A stretch of 64,000 nt of DNA from Neptunicoccus cionae (lineage in GTDB: Bacteria > Pseudomonadota > Alphaproteobacteria > Rhodobacterales > Rhodobacteraceae). Shown piece by piece: positions 17,076-26,001 of the stretch; position 1 is the first letter of the stretch, and every line of letters starts with the position of its first letter. The notes below the pieces were generated by a model. It saw only the letters and a list, made by a program, of their open reading frames with translations. It did no database searches and was not told where the DNA came from. The position numbers and the translations under genes were made by a program. The stretch is taken from contig NZ_BMKA01000002.1 in NCBI RefSeq assembly GCF_014643735.1, positions 434,001 through 498,000 of the forward strand, in the 5' to 3' direction.

Positions 17076-18416
17076 TTACGCTCCCTCTCCCATAAGTGTT
17101 GCGTGAATATCCATCGCCGCATCGCGGCCTTCGGCGACGGCTGTCACCGTCAGATCGTCACCGCCGCTGGCACAGTCGCCACCGGCCCAGATGCCCAATA
17201 CTGATGTGCGTCCCGTCTCGTTCACCGCGATCTTGCCGCGCTCCACTGTCAGCCCTGCGTCCGTTGTCAGGGTTTGGCCAATGGCCTTGAACACCTGATC
17301 CGCAGGTATTTCGAAAGTCTCACCCGTAGGCGTCAATTCACCGCCAGTGCTGGTGGTGCGGGCAAATTCAACGCCTGTCACCTTGCCGTTGCCCAAAACG
17401 CGGACAGGCTGTGCGTTGAATTCAATCCGCACGCCGTGGCTGGTGGCCAGCACCTGTTCAAATTCCGAAGCGCCCATAGCGGATTTATCGCGGCGGTAGG
17501 CAACGGTCACATCCTGCGCGCCCAGCATTTTGGACTGCACAGCAGCGTCAATGGCCGTCATTCCGCCACCGATCACCACCACGCGGCGGCCAACGGGCAA
17601 AGTCGTCAGATCATCGGCCTGACGCAGTTCTGCGATGAAATCCACTGCATCGCGCACGCCTTCCTTGTCTTCGCCTTCAGCCCGCAGCGCATTCACGCCC
17701 CCAAGACCCACCCCGAGAAACACCGCATCATGGCGGCCTTGCAAATACTCTAGCGTCAGTCCTTCACCCAGACGCTGGTCATACTTCATATCAATGCCGC
17801 CGATCTGCAACAGCCAGTCCACTTCGGCCTGTGCAAAACCGTCTACCGACTTATAAGCTGCAATGCCGAATTCGTTCAGACCGCCGCCTTTCGGGCGTGC
17901 ATCATACACTTCAACCTCATGGCCCAGCATCGCCAGACGGTGTGCGGCAGACAGGCCAGCAGGCCCCGCGCCGACAACCGCCACGGATTTTCCGGTCGCG
18001 GTAGCGCGGGTAAACGGGTGTTTACCCTGCGCCATCACCTTATCAGTGGCGTAGCGTTGCAACTGGCCGATCAGGACCGGCTTGCCTTCGGCCACTTCGC
18101 GCACACAGACCTCTTCGCAAAGGGTCTCTGTCGGACACACCCGCGCGCACATTCCTCCCAAAATGTTTTGCTCGAAGATGGTCTCGGCTGCGGATTCCGC
18201 AGTGCCTGTAGCGATCTGGCGGATGAACAACGGGATATCAATCGACGTTGGACAGGCCGTCTGACACGGCGCATCATAGCAGAAATAGCAGCGATCCGCC
18301 GCGACAAGTGCTTCGTGATCATCAAGTGGCGGATGCAAATCGCTGAAATTGTCCGCCACGGCGTCCGCGCTAATGCGGCCCGCAACAATTCCATCCGTGT
18401 GTGGAGAGTTTCCCAT
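17076..18416 (-). CDS. preT: NAD-dependent dihydropyrimidine dehydrogenase, electron-transfer subunit PreT
   Basis: 446 residues. PreT oxidises NADH at FAD and passes electrons through iron-sulfur clusters to PreA. Visible are an N-terminal cysteine-rich domain (CYFCYDAPCQTAC and CARVCPTETLCEEVC), a FAD-binding motif (VVGAGPAGLSAAHRLA) and an NAD-binding motif (VVVIGGGMTAIDAA), as in the small subunit of glutamate synthase. It is the first gene of preTA; about 60 bases upstream is a RutR-like dyad. Confidence 0.93.
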   Translation of the reverse strand: MGNSPHTDGIVAGRISADAVADNFSDLHPPLDDHEALVAADRCYFCYDAPCQTACPTSIDIPLFIRQIATGTAESAAETIFEQNILGGMCARVCPTETLCEEVCVREVAEGKPVLIGQLQRYATDKVMAQGKHPFTRATATGKSVAVVGAGPAGLSAAHRLAMLGHEVEVYDARPKGGGLNEFGIAAYKSVDGFAQAEVDWLLQIGGIDMKYDQRLGEGLTLEYLQGRHDAVFLGVGLGGVNALRAEGEDKEGVRDAVDFIAELRQADDLTTLPVGRRVVVIGGGMTAIDAAVQSKMLGAQDVTVAYRRDKSAMGASEFEQVLATSHGVRIEFNAQPVRVLGNGKVTGVEFARTTSTGGELTPTGETFEIPADQVFKAIGQTLTTDAGLTVERGKIAVNETGRTSVLGIWAGGDCASGGDDLTVTAVAEGRDAAMDIHATLMGEGA

Positions 18417-18470
18417 GCCTAGTCCCTGTTAAAACCTCGGTAGACTCAAACCCTTGCACAGGTCTTTTTA

Positions 18471-18486
18471 TTTATCAATTGGTAAA
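18471..18486. promoter_or_regulatory. Variant RutR-like operator ahead of preT
   Basis: TTTATCAATTGGTAAA is a near-perfect dyad that agrees with the RutR consensus TTGACCANNTGGTCAA at 11 of 14 defined positions; the changes are G to T, C to T and C to A. It is centred about 62 bases upstream of the preT ATG, between it and the terminator of the upstream gene, so preTA is the only sensible target. Confidence 0.6.
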
Positions 18487-18502
18487 ATTTTTAATATGTG
18501 CT

Positions 18503-18533
18503 AAAAAAATGGGCAGAGACCACGCCCCTGCCC
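18503..18533 (-). terminator. Terminator after the endonuclease/exonuclease/phosphatase gene
   Basis: GGGCAG (18511-18516) pairs with CTGCCC (18528-18533) around an 11-base loop, and on the minus strand it is followed by ATTTTTTTAG. It lies 50 bases after the stop at 18584 and separates that unit from the preT promoter. Confidence 0.8.
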
Positions 18534-18583
18534 GTGCTATCGCGCAACAAATATAGCGTTTTATTTCAGCCCCTTAGCGGGCC

Positions 18584-19798
18584 TCAAACCCGTTCTTTCA
18601 GACGCATATGAGCCATGATCTGGCCATGATCAGAGGCAAGCTTGTTGTACGGCGCCTCGGCGTGGCTGCCGTCTGTCAGGTGGTCATTGTAGACAGAGAA
18701 ATACTCCATCCCGCCGATTGCATCGGGGTTTTCGGGATTGAAATGGCGCGACATCAAGATTTGATCGATGCTTTCAAACACGCCGCCAAAGGCCGAAGTA
18801 TAAACCATATCCCGCAGGGATTTGCGCACGAACAGCTTTTCCGCACTGGTCAGCCGCACGGATTCAATCGCTTCGGTGATCTGGATATTTTCTTCATCGG
18901 TGTAACGGTCGTTGCGCCGTTCCGCATCATGGCGGCGCATCCACGCATAGTTTTTGAACGGCCGCTCTCCGGTGATCACCGCAGATGACACCGCGTGATC
19001 TCCGTCGTTCATATCGCCAAGCACAAAAACCGGATTATCCGCCTTCAACTCTGCCACGATCATTTTGCGCAGAACGGCGGCTTCGGCGGTACGGCGCAGC
19101 ATAGAACGCAACTCACCCACGGCACGCCCCACCGGATCATAGTCCAGCAGATTGGCTTCAGGCGCAAAGGCTGCGCCTTCGGGGCGCACAAACTCGCCAA
19201 GTTTGGATTTCAGATGGCAGTTGAATACGGTGATAACCTGCCCGTTTACCGGTATGCGCGCCTTGATCACAGGGCGGGACAGCTTGGTCAGCGTGTATTG
19301 CCCCGCCTCCCCACCACCGATGTGGGGGAAGTCGATGGTCAGGGGAACCGGCAGTTCCTGCACGATCTGCGGTTCACCGTCAAAACCGAAACGGGACAGC
19401 ATAGCCAGACCGGGGCGGCGATCGCCCGCTTCACCGTCAAAGACGTTCGGCGCAAAGAAGATGCTGTTGCTGTCATAGCCTTCGTACTTCAGCTTCTTGA
19501 AAATCGCCTTGCGGTGATAGCGTTTGTCGCGGCTTGGGATCACATCCGCGTTGGCCGCAGCGCCCCGCTCGTTTGTTTCCCGCACCACCGCAGACAGGGA
19601 AGTGCGGTCAAAGATTTCCTGAAACCCGACGATATCCGCGTTCATGGTCAGCAGCTGATCTGCCAACCAATCCTCTTTCCATGCGTATTCTTCCGGCGTG
19701 TAGCTTTCAAAACGGTAGTATTCCTGACCCGGCCCAATCAGGTTTTTTACATTGAAACTGGCAATGGTAAAATCGTTCGCAGGGTCAGGATAGCGCAT
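18584..19798 (-). CDS. Endonuclease/exonuclease/phosphatase (EEP) superfamily protein
   Basis: 404 residues. The catalytic landmarks of the Mg-dependent EEP fold are in order: FTIASFNVKNL at the N-terminus, ADIVGFQEIFD (the metal-binding Glu), VFNCHLKSKLG, FVLGDMND and near the end KLASDHGQIMAHMRL (the catalytic His). There is no signal peptide, so it acts in the cytoplasm, perhaps on nucleic acids or a phosphoester; the substrate is unknown. The length includes insertions relative to exonuclease III. Its start overlaps the stop of the dehydratase gene as TAATG, so the two are coupled. Confidence 0.85.
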   Translation of the reverse strand: MRYPDPANDFTIASFNVKNLIGPGQEYYRFESYTPEEYAWKEDWLADQLLTMNADIVGFQEIFDRTSLSAVVRETNERGAAANADVIPSRDKRYHRKAIFKKLKYEGYDSNSIFFAPNVFDGEAGDRRPGLAMLSRFGFDGEPQIVQELPVPLTIDFPHIGGGEAGQYTLTKLSRPVIKARIPVNGQVITVFNCHLKSKLGEFVRPEGAAFAPEANLLDYDPVGRAVGELRSMLRRTAEAAVLRKMIVAELKADNPVFVLGDMNDGDHAVSSAVITGERPFKNYAWMRRHDAERRNDRYTDEENIQITEAIESVRLTSAEKLFVRKSLRDMVYTSAFGGVFESIDQILMSRHFNPENPDAIGGMEYFSVYNDHLTDGSHAEAPYNKLASDHGQIMAHMRLKERV

Positions 19799-20778
19799 TA
19801 GATGTCTCCGAATTTTGCGAGGGCCATTTCAAACACCTCTTTGTCCACGTTGCCACCAGTGGCGACAGCAATCACCGCGTCGCCGTCGATCTGATCTCCG
19901 TGGAACAGCGCCGCCGCAAGACCCGCAGCGCCACCCGGCTCTAGCACGATCCGCAACCGGTGAAAGGCCAGCGCCATCGCGTGCAGGCATTCGTCTTCGG
20001 TTACAACCATGCCGGGGCCGGCCAGACGGTTCAGGATCGGAAACGTCAGCAGACCCGGTGTCGGCGTGATGATCGCGTCGCACAAAGAACCGGAAAGGCG
20101 CTTGTTCACCACAGGGCGACCGGCCCGCAGGGAATGGGCGTAATCGTCGAAATCCTGTGGTTCGCAGGTGCGCACCCGCAGGAGTTGGGCATATTCCTTC
20201 AACGCAAGAGCAATACCGGACGCCAGACCGCCGCCGCCTGTAGGCACCAGAACCTCGGCATCGCGTACCTTCAGGTCTTTGGCCTGAAACACGATTTCAA
20301 TGCCCGTGCTGCCCTGCCCTGCGATCACTTCGGGATCGTCAAAGGGTTTTATTAGTGTCAGTGACCCATCCGCATTTGCCTTTTCTGCGGCTTCTTCGCG
20401 GCTTTCGGTTTCGCGATCATAAAGCACGACCTTAGCGCCCAGCGCCTTGGTATTGTCGATTTTGATCTTGGGGGCATCAGACGGCATCACAATCACAGCC
20501 TTGATCTTATGCTGCGACGCCGCCAGCGCCACACCCTGTGCGTGGTTGCCCGAGGAATAGGCGATCACACCGTTTCTGCGCACCTCTTTGGGCAGGGCAG
20601 AAATGGCCGACCATGCGCCGCGATACTTGAACGATCCGGTGTGTTGCAGGCATTCCGCCTTCACCAGCACCCGCCGTCCCGCGATGTCATCCAGAAACGG
20701 AGAGGTCAGCATCGGCGTGCGCCGCGCGTGGCCCTTTAGGCGTTTTTCGGCGGCTTTTAGCATTTGAATCGTAGACAT
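19798..20778 (-). CDS. Threonine/serine dehydratase-like PLP enzyme (fold type II)
   Basis: 326 residues. The PLP lysine is K51 in GSFKYRGA, the asparagine loop is SSGNHAQGVA, and the phosphate-binding glycine loop is PTGGGGLASG. There is no C-terminal regulatory ACT domain, so it is the short catabolic form, which makes 2-oxobutyrate or pyruvate with ammonia from threonine or serine. Related short enzymes include serine racemases and the ectoine-pathway dehydratase, which this sequence alone does not exclude. It is first in a two-gene unit with the EEP protein. Confidence 0.85.
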   Translation of the reverse strand: MSTIQMLKAAEKRLKGHARRTPMLTSPFLDDIAGRRVLVKAECLQHTGSFKYRGAWSAISALPKEVRRNGVIAYSSGNHAQGVALAASQHKIKAVIVMPSDAPKIKIDNTKALGAKVVLYDRETESREEAAEKANADGSLTLIKPFDDPEVIAGQGSTGIEIVFQAKDLKVRDAEVLVPTGGGGLASGIALALKEYAQLLRVRTCEPQDFDDYAHSLRAGRPVVNKRLSGSLCDAIITPTPGLLTFPILNRLAGPGMVVTEDECLHAMALAFHRLRIVLEPGGAAGLAAALFHGDQIDGDAVIAVATGGNVDKEVFEMALAKFGDI

Positions 20779-20844
20779 CGGGGTTCCGTTCTTGAATGGG
20801 AGGATTTTCGCCTTTCTACGGGGGATAAGCCCGCTTTGAAACGG

Positions 20845-21534
20845 CTAGTTTTGCGCGGCGATTTCGGGGATGGTGGTCAGGTCGGACAGAACCTGTTGCG
20901 GGGTCCACGGCATCCGGTCCACAGGCTCTCCCGCGCGGTTCACCCATGTGGTGTAAAACCCGTAACCCGTGGCACAGGCCGCGTCCCAGCCGTTAGAAGA
21001 CACAAACAACACCTGATCCGGTGTGGTATCAAACCGTTGCCCGACCAGATCATAGACCGACTTGTGGGGTTTAAATATCCCTACAGATTCCACGGACAAC
21101 ACATCATCAAGCACGTCACCGATCCCTGCCGATTGCACAGCCCCGTCCAGCATTTTAGGGGAGCCGTTGGACAAGATTGCCGTATTCAGCCCAGCTTCTT
21201 TCAATCGGGAAAGCATGGCAGGCACCTCGGGATAGGCTTCGAGTTCCCAGTAAAGCTGCAAAAGACGTTCGCGCAGTTCGGCGTCCCCGTCGAGTTTGTT
21301 ATTTTCCAACGCCCAGTCTAGCCCGTTTTGCGTCACATCCCAGAAATCCCCGTGGGCATCGGCAACGGCGCGCAACCACGTATATTGCAACTGCTTGAGC
21401 CGCCAGTCACCCGCCAGCTTTTGCCAGCACGCCGCCAGCGCATCGCGCCCCGGTTCGCCAGCGGCTGTTCGGGCTGCGGCGGCCACGTCAAACAGGGTTC
21501 CATAGGCGTCGAAAACGGCGGTGGTTATAGGCAT
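20845..21534 (-). CDS. Haloacid dehalogenase, type II
   Basis: 229 residues, HAD fold. The nucleophile is D9 in VFDAYGTLF; the other motifs are AILSNGSP, K in FKPHKSVYDL and FVSSNGWDAACA, which contains the S-x-N-x-W-D pattern of L-2-haloacid dehalogenases and not that of phosphatases. It probably converts 2-haloacids to 2-hydroxyacids, a plausible trait in a marine organism exposed to halogenated compounds. It stands alone, with 66 bases to the dehydratase gene. Confidence 0.88.
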   Translation of the reverse strand: MPITTAVFDAYGTLFDVAAAARTAAGEPGRDALAACWQKLAGDWRLKQLQYTWLRAVADAHGDFWDVTQNGLDWALENNKLDGDAELRERLLQLYWELEAYPEVPAMLSRLKEAGLNTAILSNGSPKMLDGAVQSAGIGDVLDDVLSVESVGIFKPHKSVYDLVGQRFDTTPDQVLFVSSNGWDAACATGYGFYTTWVNRAGEPVDRMPWTPQQVLSDLTTIPEIAAQN

Positions 21535-21616
21535 TCAGGATCTCCTCTTTCGCGACAGACTGACACGTCCCTTGTCAGAGTTAAAGCGTTTCGAGGCCGT
21601 GAACAGGTCTATCATA

Positions 21617-21653
21617 GAAGGGCGCAGGCGACGCCCGCCCTTCAGTTTTTTTT
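21617..21653 (+). terminator. Plus-oriented terminator-like hairpin below fabI
   Basis: GAAGGGCG (21617-21624) pairs with CGCCCTTC (21636-21643), followed on the plus strand by AGTTTTTTTT. It lies just past the fabI stop. All genes around it read on the minus strand, so its U-tract faces the wrong way for them; it may be a bidirectional hairpin for fabI or stop antisense transcripts. Confidence 0.5.
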
Positions 21654-21673
21654 GCAGTTGGTCGGGACTAAAC

Positions 21674-22462
21674 TTACAGGTTCTCTGGCTGGGCCATACC
21701 GATCACATGATAACCGCCGTCAACATGGATGATCTCACCCGATGTGAAGGCACCTGCATCAGAGGCAAGGTACACAGCAGTGCCGCCCACCGCTTCCAAA
21801 GTCGCGTTAGAGCGCAGTGGCGCGTTGGCCTCGGTCGCGCGGTAGGTTTTGCGTGCGCCCCCAATGGCAGCACCGGCCAGCGTGCGCATCGGACCGGGTG
21901 AGATCGCGTTGACGCGGATGCCATCCGGCCCCAGATCATTTGCGAGATACCGCACAGCACTTTCCAGCGCGGCCTTGGCGACGCCCATCACATTGTAGTT
22001 TGGCATCACACTCGTCGAACCTTGAAATGTCAGCGTCAGGATCGTGCCGCCAGCCGTCATCAATGGTGCGGCCCGTTTGGACAGATCAATCAGCGAAAAG
22101 CAGGAAATATCCATCGAGTTGGCGAAATTCGCCCGTGTGGTATTGATAAACCGACCTGTCAGTTCGTCCTTGTCGGAAAAAGCAACGGCATGAACCAGAA
22201 AATCAAACGTGCCCCATTTTTCCTTTAGCGTTGCGAACAACGCATCCAGTGACGCCTCGTCCGTTACATCCGCCTGCACTACCAGATCAGAGCCAACAGA
22301 TTCAGCCAGCGGGATCACCCGCCGGCCCAGATTTTCCGCTTGATAGGTGAAGGCCAGCTCCGCCCCTGCGTCGGCTGCGGCTTTGGCGATGCCCCATGCG
22401 ATGGATTTGTCGTTGGCAACCCCGATGACGAGACCGCGCTTTCCTTGAAGTGGACCGCTCAT
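21674..22462 (-). CDS. fabI: Enoyl-ACP reductase (FabI type)
   Basis: 262 residues, short-chain dehydrogenase fold. The enzyme reduces trans-2-enoyl-ACP, the last step of each elongation round. Cofactor loop GVANDKSIAWGIAKA, the HAVAFSDKDEL strand and the catalytic Y156-x6-K163 (YNVMGVAK) are present. The position of E. coli Tyr146 is Phe here (LTFQGSTSVMP), and the following residue also departs from the common form. It is the third gene of fabA-fabB-fabI, 19 bases after fabB. Roseobacters often carry a second fabI, and this operon copy may serve the unsaturated branch. Confidence 0.93.
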   Translation of the reverse strand: MSGPLQGKRGLVIGVANDKSIAWGIAKAAADAGAELAFTYQAENLGRRVIPLAESVGSDLVVQADVTDEASLDALFATLKEKWGTFDFLVHAVAFSDKDELTGRFINTTRANFANSMDISCFSLIDLSKRAAPLMTAGGTILTLTFQGSTSVMPNYNVMGVAKAALESAVRYLANDLGPDGIRVNAISPGPMRTLAGAAIGGARKTYRATEANAPLRSNATLEAVGGTAVYLASDAGAFTSGEIIHVDGGYHVIGMAQPENL

Positions 22463-22481
22463 GCGCTGGCTCCTAACACTA

Positions 22482-23711
22482 TCAGTTTTTATATTTGCTC
22501 AGCAAAATAGAGCCGTTGGTGCCGCCAAACCCGAAGGAGTTGGTCATCACCGTATCAAGCCCCGCGTTTTCCACCAGTTCGGTGGCAATTTCACCGGGAT
22601 TGATAGCCGGATCAAGGTTCACCACGTTGATCGAAGGGGTGATGAAATCGTGCTCCAGCATCAACAGACAGAAGATGGCTTCCATCGCGCCGGTGGCGCC
22701 CTGCGCGTGACCTGTCATGGATTTTGTGGAGCTGATCGGTGGTGTGCTGCCTTCACCAAAGACGCGGCGCACGGCCTCGACTTCGCCCACATCGCCAACG
22801 GGTGTGGATGTACCGTGAGCGTTGATATAGCTGACCTCGCGGCCCTCTGGCAGGGTGCTGACAGCCAGCCGCATTGCCCGCTCTCCGCCCTCGCCGGATG
22901 GGGCAACCATGTCGTGCCCGTCGGATGTGGCGCCAAAGCCTGTGACCTCGGCGTAGATTTTTGCACCGCGCGCGATGGCGTGATCCATGTCTTCCAGCAC
23001 GACCATACCGCCGCCGCCGCCAATCACGAACCCGTCGCGATCCGCATCAAAGGCACGAGAGGCCAGCTCCGGTGTGTCGTTGTACTTTGAGGACATCGCC
23101 CCCATCGCGTCGAAAAGACAGGACAGGGTCCAGTCCAGCTCTTCACCGCCACCCGCGAACATGATGTCCTGTTTGCCCATCATGATCTGCTCGGACGCGG
23201 AACCGATACAATGCAGCGATGTGGAACAGGCCGAGGTGATCGAGTAGTTGATCCCCTTGATCTTGAACGCCGTTGCAAGGTTTGCAGAAACAGTTGAGCC
23301 CATACATTTTGGCACCGCAAAAGGCCCGATCCGTTTGGGCGCGCCTTTTTCCAGAACGGTCTGGTGCGCGGTAAACATGGCAGAAGTAGACGGCCCGCCC
23401 GACCCCGCAATCAGACCGGTGCGAATGTTAGAGATCGCGTCTTCGTCCAGCCCCGCATCGGCAATCGCCTGCTGCATGGCAATATGCGCATAGGCAGAGC
23501 CTGGCCCCATAAAGCGCAGTGCGCGTTTGTCGATATGTTCGGACACGTCGATATCGACTTTGCCGTGAACCTGACTGCGAAAGCCCCGTTCGGTGTATTC
23601 AGGGGCAGCAACGATGCCGGATTTCCCCGCTTTGAGAGAGGCCGTAACCTCTTCTGCGTTATTCCCGATAGAGGAAACGATACCCAGCCCTGTGACTACT
23701 ACGCGACGCAT
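22482..23711 (-). CDS. fabB: 3-oxoacyl-ACP synthase I (FabB)
   Basis: 409 residues. This condensing enzyme extends acyl-ACP with malonyl-ACP and is needed for unsaturated fatty acids made by the anaerobic route. The Cys-His-His triad is visible in [23 protein letters not shown] and [12 protein letters not shown]. It follows fabA with 39 bases between and precedes fabI, the standard alphaproteobacterial arrangement. Linkage to fabA separates it from FabF. Confidence 0.95.
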   Translation of the reverse strand: MRRVVVTGLGIVSSIGNNAEEVTASLKAGKSGIVAAPEYTERGFRSQVHGKVDIDVSEHIDKRALRFMGPGSAYAHIAMQQAIADAGLDEDAISNIRTGLIAGSGGPSTSAMFTAHQTVLEKGAPKRIGPFAVPKCMGSTVSANLATAFKIKGINYSITSACSTSLHCIGSASEQIMMGKQDIMFAGGGEELDWTLSCLFDAMGAMSSKYNDTPELASRAFDADRDGFVIGGGGGMVVLEDMDHAIARGAKIYAEVTGFGATSDGHDMVAPSGEGGERAMRLAVSTLPEGREVSYINAHGTSTPVGDVGEVEAVRRVFGEGSTPPISSTKSMTGHAQGATGAMEAIFCLLMLEHDFITPSINVVNLDPAINPGEIATELVENAGLDTVMTNSFGFGGTNGSILLSKYKN

Positions 23712-23750
23712 GGTGCTCTCCTGTTTCTTGATGTCTTTGGTGTCGGCAAA

Positions 23751-24257
23751 TCAGGCGTCTGACAGGCCGACCTTCATATCTGTAACTGTGTAGATCGGAT
23801 CGCCATCGGCAAAGACCTTACCGTTTGCCACGCCCACCTTGATCTTGCGATCAATGACTCGTGTGAAATCTACGTGGTATGTCAGCATCTTGCGGTCCGG
23901 TTTGACCATGCCTGTCAGCTTGACCTCACCGACGCCAAGCGCCATGCCGCGCCCCAGCATACCGCGCCAGCCCAGATTAAAGCCGGTCAGCTGCCACAGA
24001 CCATCAAGGCCAAGGCACCCCGGCATGATTGGGTTGCCCGGAAAATGGCAGTCAAAGAACCACAGGTCCGGTTTGATGTCGAATTCGGCAACCACATGGC
24101 CCTTGCCATGCTCCCCGCCGTCGGCAGAGATTTCGGTGATCCGGTCCATCATCAACATCGGAGGCAGCGGTAGCTGCGCATTGCCCGGGCCAAACATTTC
24201 CCCGCGGGCGCATGCCAGCAAGTCTTCGTATCCAAAGCTGGTGGGTCGATCTGTCAT
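23751..24257 (-). CDS. fabA: 3-hydroxydecanoyl-ACP dehydratase/isomerase (FabA)
   Basis: 168 residues. FabA dehydrates 3-hydroxydecanoyl-ACP and isomerises the double bond, so committing carbon to unsaturated fatty acids. Active-site H71 lies in [13 protein letters not shown] and D85 in [10 protein letters not shown], matching His70 and Asp84 of the E. coli enzyme. It heads fabABI and is divergent from irr across a 201-base gap; no clear operator could be picked out there by eye. Confidence 0.96.
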   Translation of the reverse strand: MTDRPTSFGYEDLLACARGEMFGPGNAQLPLPPMLMMDRITEISADGGEHGKGHVVAEFDIKPDLWFFDCHFPGNPIMPGCLGLDGLWQLTGFNLGWRGMLGRGMALGVGEVKLTGMVKPDRKMLTYHVDFTRVIDRKIKVGVANGKVFADGDPIYTVTDMKVGLSDA

Positions 24258-24458
24258 AGAGGGCCTGTCTCCGATAGTTTTTTTCGTTGTTGTAACAGTG
24301 GTATTACCATTGTGCGCTTAAGGCTGGCAATAGGCCACCGTCCCCGCCATATAAGGCAATTACCCAGCCATAAAAGGCCCGTTTGCCTTTTGCGTTTGAA
24401 TTGGCGGCGTTTTCAGGGCATATTCCCCTAAAATCTATGGATTTATCCAGAGGCAGTT

Positions 24459-24893
24459 ATGCAAGACACTACACCAACCGATACAAGCGAAAGCTTGGGC
24501 AGGACATGGCTTATGAGTGCGGACGTGCGTCCGACCAAGCAACGACTGGCCCTCGCAGAACTACTGGTAGGCGACGGTCGCAACCGTCACGTCACCGCCG
24601 AGAGCCTTTACGGTTCGGCCTCCGAACATGGTGCGCAGGTTTCTCTGGCCACAGTCTATAATACGCTGCGCACGTTTTGCGATGCAGGTCTGATGAACGA
24701 GATCACCGTAGACGGGCATCGCTCCTATTTTGATACCCGTGTGGATGAACATCCCCATTACTATTGGGAAGAAAACAGCAGCATCACTGACGCCCCCAAA
24801 AGCGCTGTGGCCTTTGCCAAAGAACCCGAAGCACCGGAAGGTATGTCCATTGCGCGGGTCGATGTGGTGATCCGCCTGACAAAAAACAGCTAA
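24459..24893 (+). CDS. irr: Irr, iron-response regulator of the Fur family
   Basis: 144 residues. Irr controls haem and iron genes in alphaproteobacteria according to haem status. The winged helix (RPTKQRLALAELL to VSLATVYNTLRTF) is followed by the HPHYYWEE segment (H98, H100), which resembles the histidine-rich haem/metal site of Irr. The C-terminal HxH and cysteines typical of Fur zinc sites are missing, which also separates it from Fur and Zur. The start is backed by GAGG ten bases upstream. It diverges from fabABI. Confidence 0.85.
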   Translation: MQDTTPTDTSESLGRTWLMSADVRPTKQRLALAELLVGDGRNRHVTAESLYGSASEHGAQVSLATVYNTLRTFCDAGLMNEITVDGHRSYFDTRVDEHPHYYWEENSSITDAPKSAVAFAKEPEAPEGMSIARVDVVIRLTKNS

Positions 24894-24915
24894 GCGGTTC
24901 CCGTAGCGTTAGGCG

Positions 24916-25776
24916 CTAGAACCACTGTCCGGGTTCCATCAACCCCAAATCCATAAGCTGCTGGGAATTCCAGTGGAATTTCTGTGACTTGGACCAGGCA
25001 AAGCTGTTTACTTCAAAGGTCGATCCGGGATTGGACTTCAGGTATTTTGCCGTGCGGAACGAACAAATCGCAATCGTGACCGAATGATGCCACGGGCATT
25101 GATAGGTGTTGTACTCCTCATCGTTGAACATCTGCTCCGCATCCATCTGCAAACCCGCCTTAGCGCAGAAAAGCGCCACACGGTCGATGCGGCGCTTGGC
25201 CCAAGGGAGATGCTCCTCAAACCGCCACTTCAGACCGCCGTAAATCGACAACTGCCGTTCCATCACGCGCCCGTCTTTCCATCGGTTCAGCGCGTAATAG
25301 CCGGACGCATCCAGATGGGCATCCTCCAGCGAATAGCCGTAAGGGTTGTTGTCCAGATCAGCTGCATAGAGATCAACCACATAGGTAAAGGCCGATTTGC
25401 GACGCTCTTCTGTGATAAAGGTGATCAGCTCACTGACGGAGCGGGTTTCACAAAAGGGGAAATGCAGGTATTCGCCGTTATAGCAGTAATAAAGCCAGCG
25501 CCCCTCCAAAGCGGCGATTGCCTTATTGACCGCTGACACCAACGTATCCTGCGTGGCCGGATCATTCACCACATGGTGGCATAATTCGACGCAATCCGCA
25601 GGCAGAACCGTGTCTTCCTGCGCCAAAAGGATAATATTCTCAAACCCGATCCGCGCATGGTGACGCAGGGTGGCGCCCAAGCCGATTTCATCCTCTGCAA
25701 AAATCAGTGCAACCGGCCCTTTGGGGAGGGTATCCGCCTGCCTCTTGAGGAATATATCCAGCGAATCTGCCTTCAT
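24916..25776 (-). CDS. Conserved hypothetical protein, possibly glycosyltransferase-like
   Basis: 286 residues. The start MKADSLDIF at 25776 is chosen because the open frame further upstream reads antisense through mucR. The N-terminal part (GPVALIFAEDEIGLGATLRHHARIGFENIILL) has the alternating hydrophobic pattern of a glycosyltransferase family 2 Rossmann-like strand-helix, and the middle is rich in aromatic residues and His/Cys. No DxD sugar-nucleotide motif of normal form is obvious. There is no signal peptide or membrane helix. It stands alone between irr and mucR, converging on irr. I do not know its function. Confidence 0.7.
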   Translation of the reverse strand: MKADSLDIFLKRQADTLPKGPVALIFAEDEIGLGATLRHHARIGFENIILLAQEDTVLPADCVELCHHVVNDPATQDTLVSAVNKAIAALEGRWLYYCYNGEYLHFPFCETRSVSELITFITEERRKSAFTYVVDLYAADLDNNPYGYSLEDAHLDASGYYALNRWKDGRVMERQLSIYGGLKWRFEEHLPWAKRRIDRVALFCAKAGLQMDAEQMFNDEEYNTYQCPWHHSVTIAICSFRTAKYLKSNPGSTFEVNSFAWSKSQKFHWNSQQLMDLGLMEPGQWF

Positions 25777-26001
25777 GGAAACCCTGCCTGCTGCCTGACC
25801 CTTGCCGTTGTTCGTAAAACCGGCATTTGCGTTGCAAAATGGCGCAAACTGCGGGCATTCGCAAGCCTGCTTAACCCCCACCCCCATCCGCACGTACACC
25901 TTCAACCTTGAAATGTTTTCCACCCCGCCTAGCTTCATATCGAAAGTGTCCCACGCTGGCCGAAAATACGGTCGGCCTGTCCTAGGCTGGAAGGTTTTAA
26001 C

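Noticed and set aside
15694-17106. A 470-codon plus-strand frame opposite preA
   Set aside because: It lies fully antisense to preA and overlaps the end of the M50-type gene; composition and lack of any domain point to a shadow frame.
24258-24458. A Fur or iron-control box between fabA and irr
   Set aside because: The gap has AT-rich stretches but no recognisable consensus, so none was annotated.
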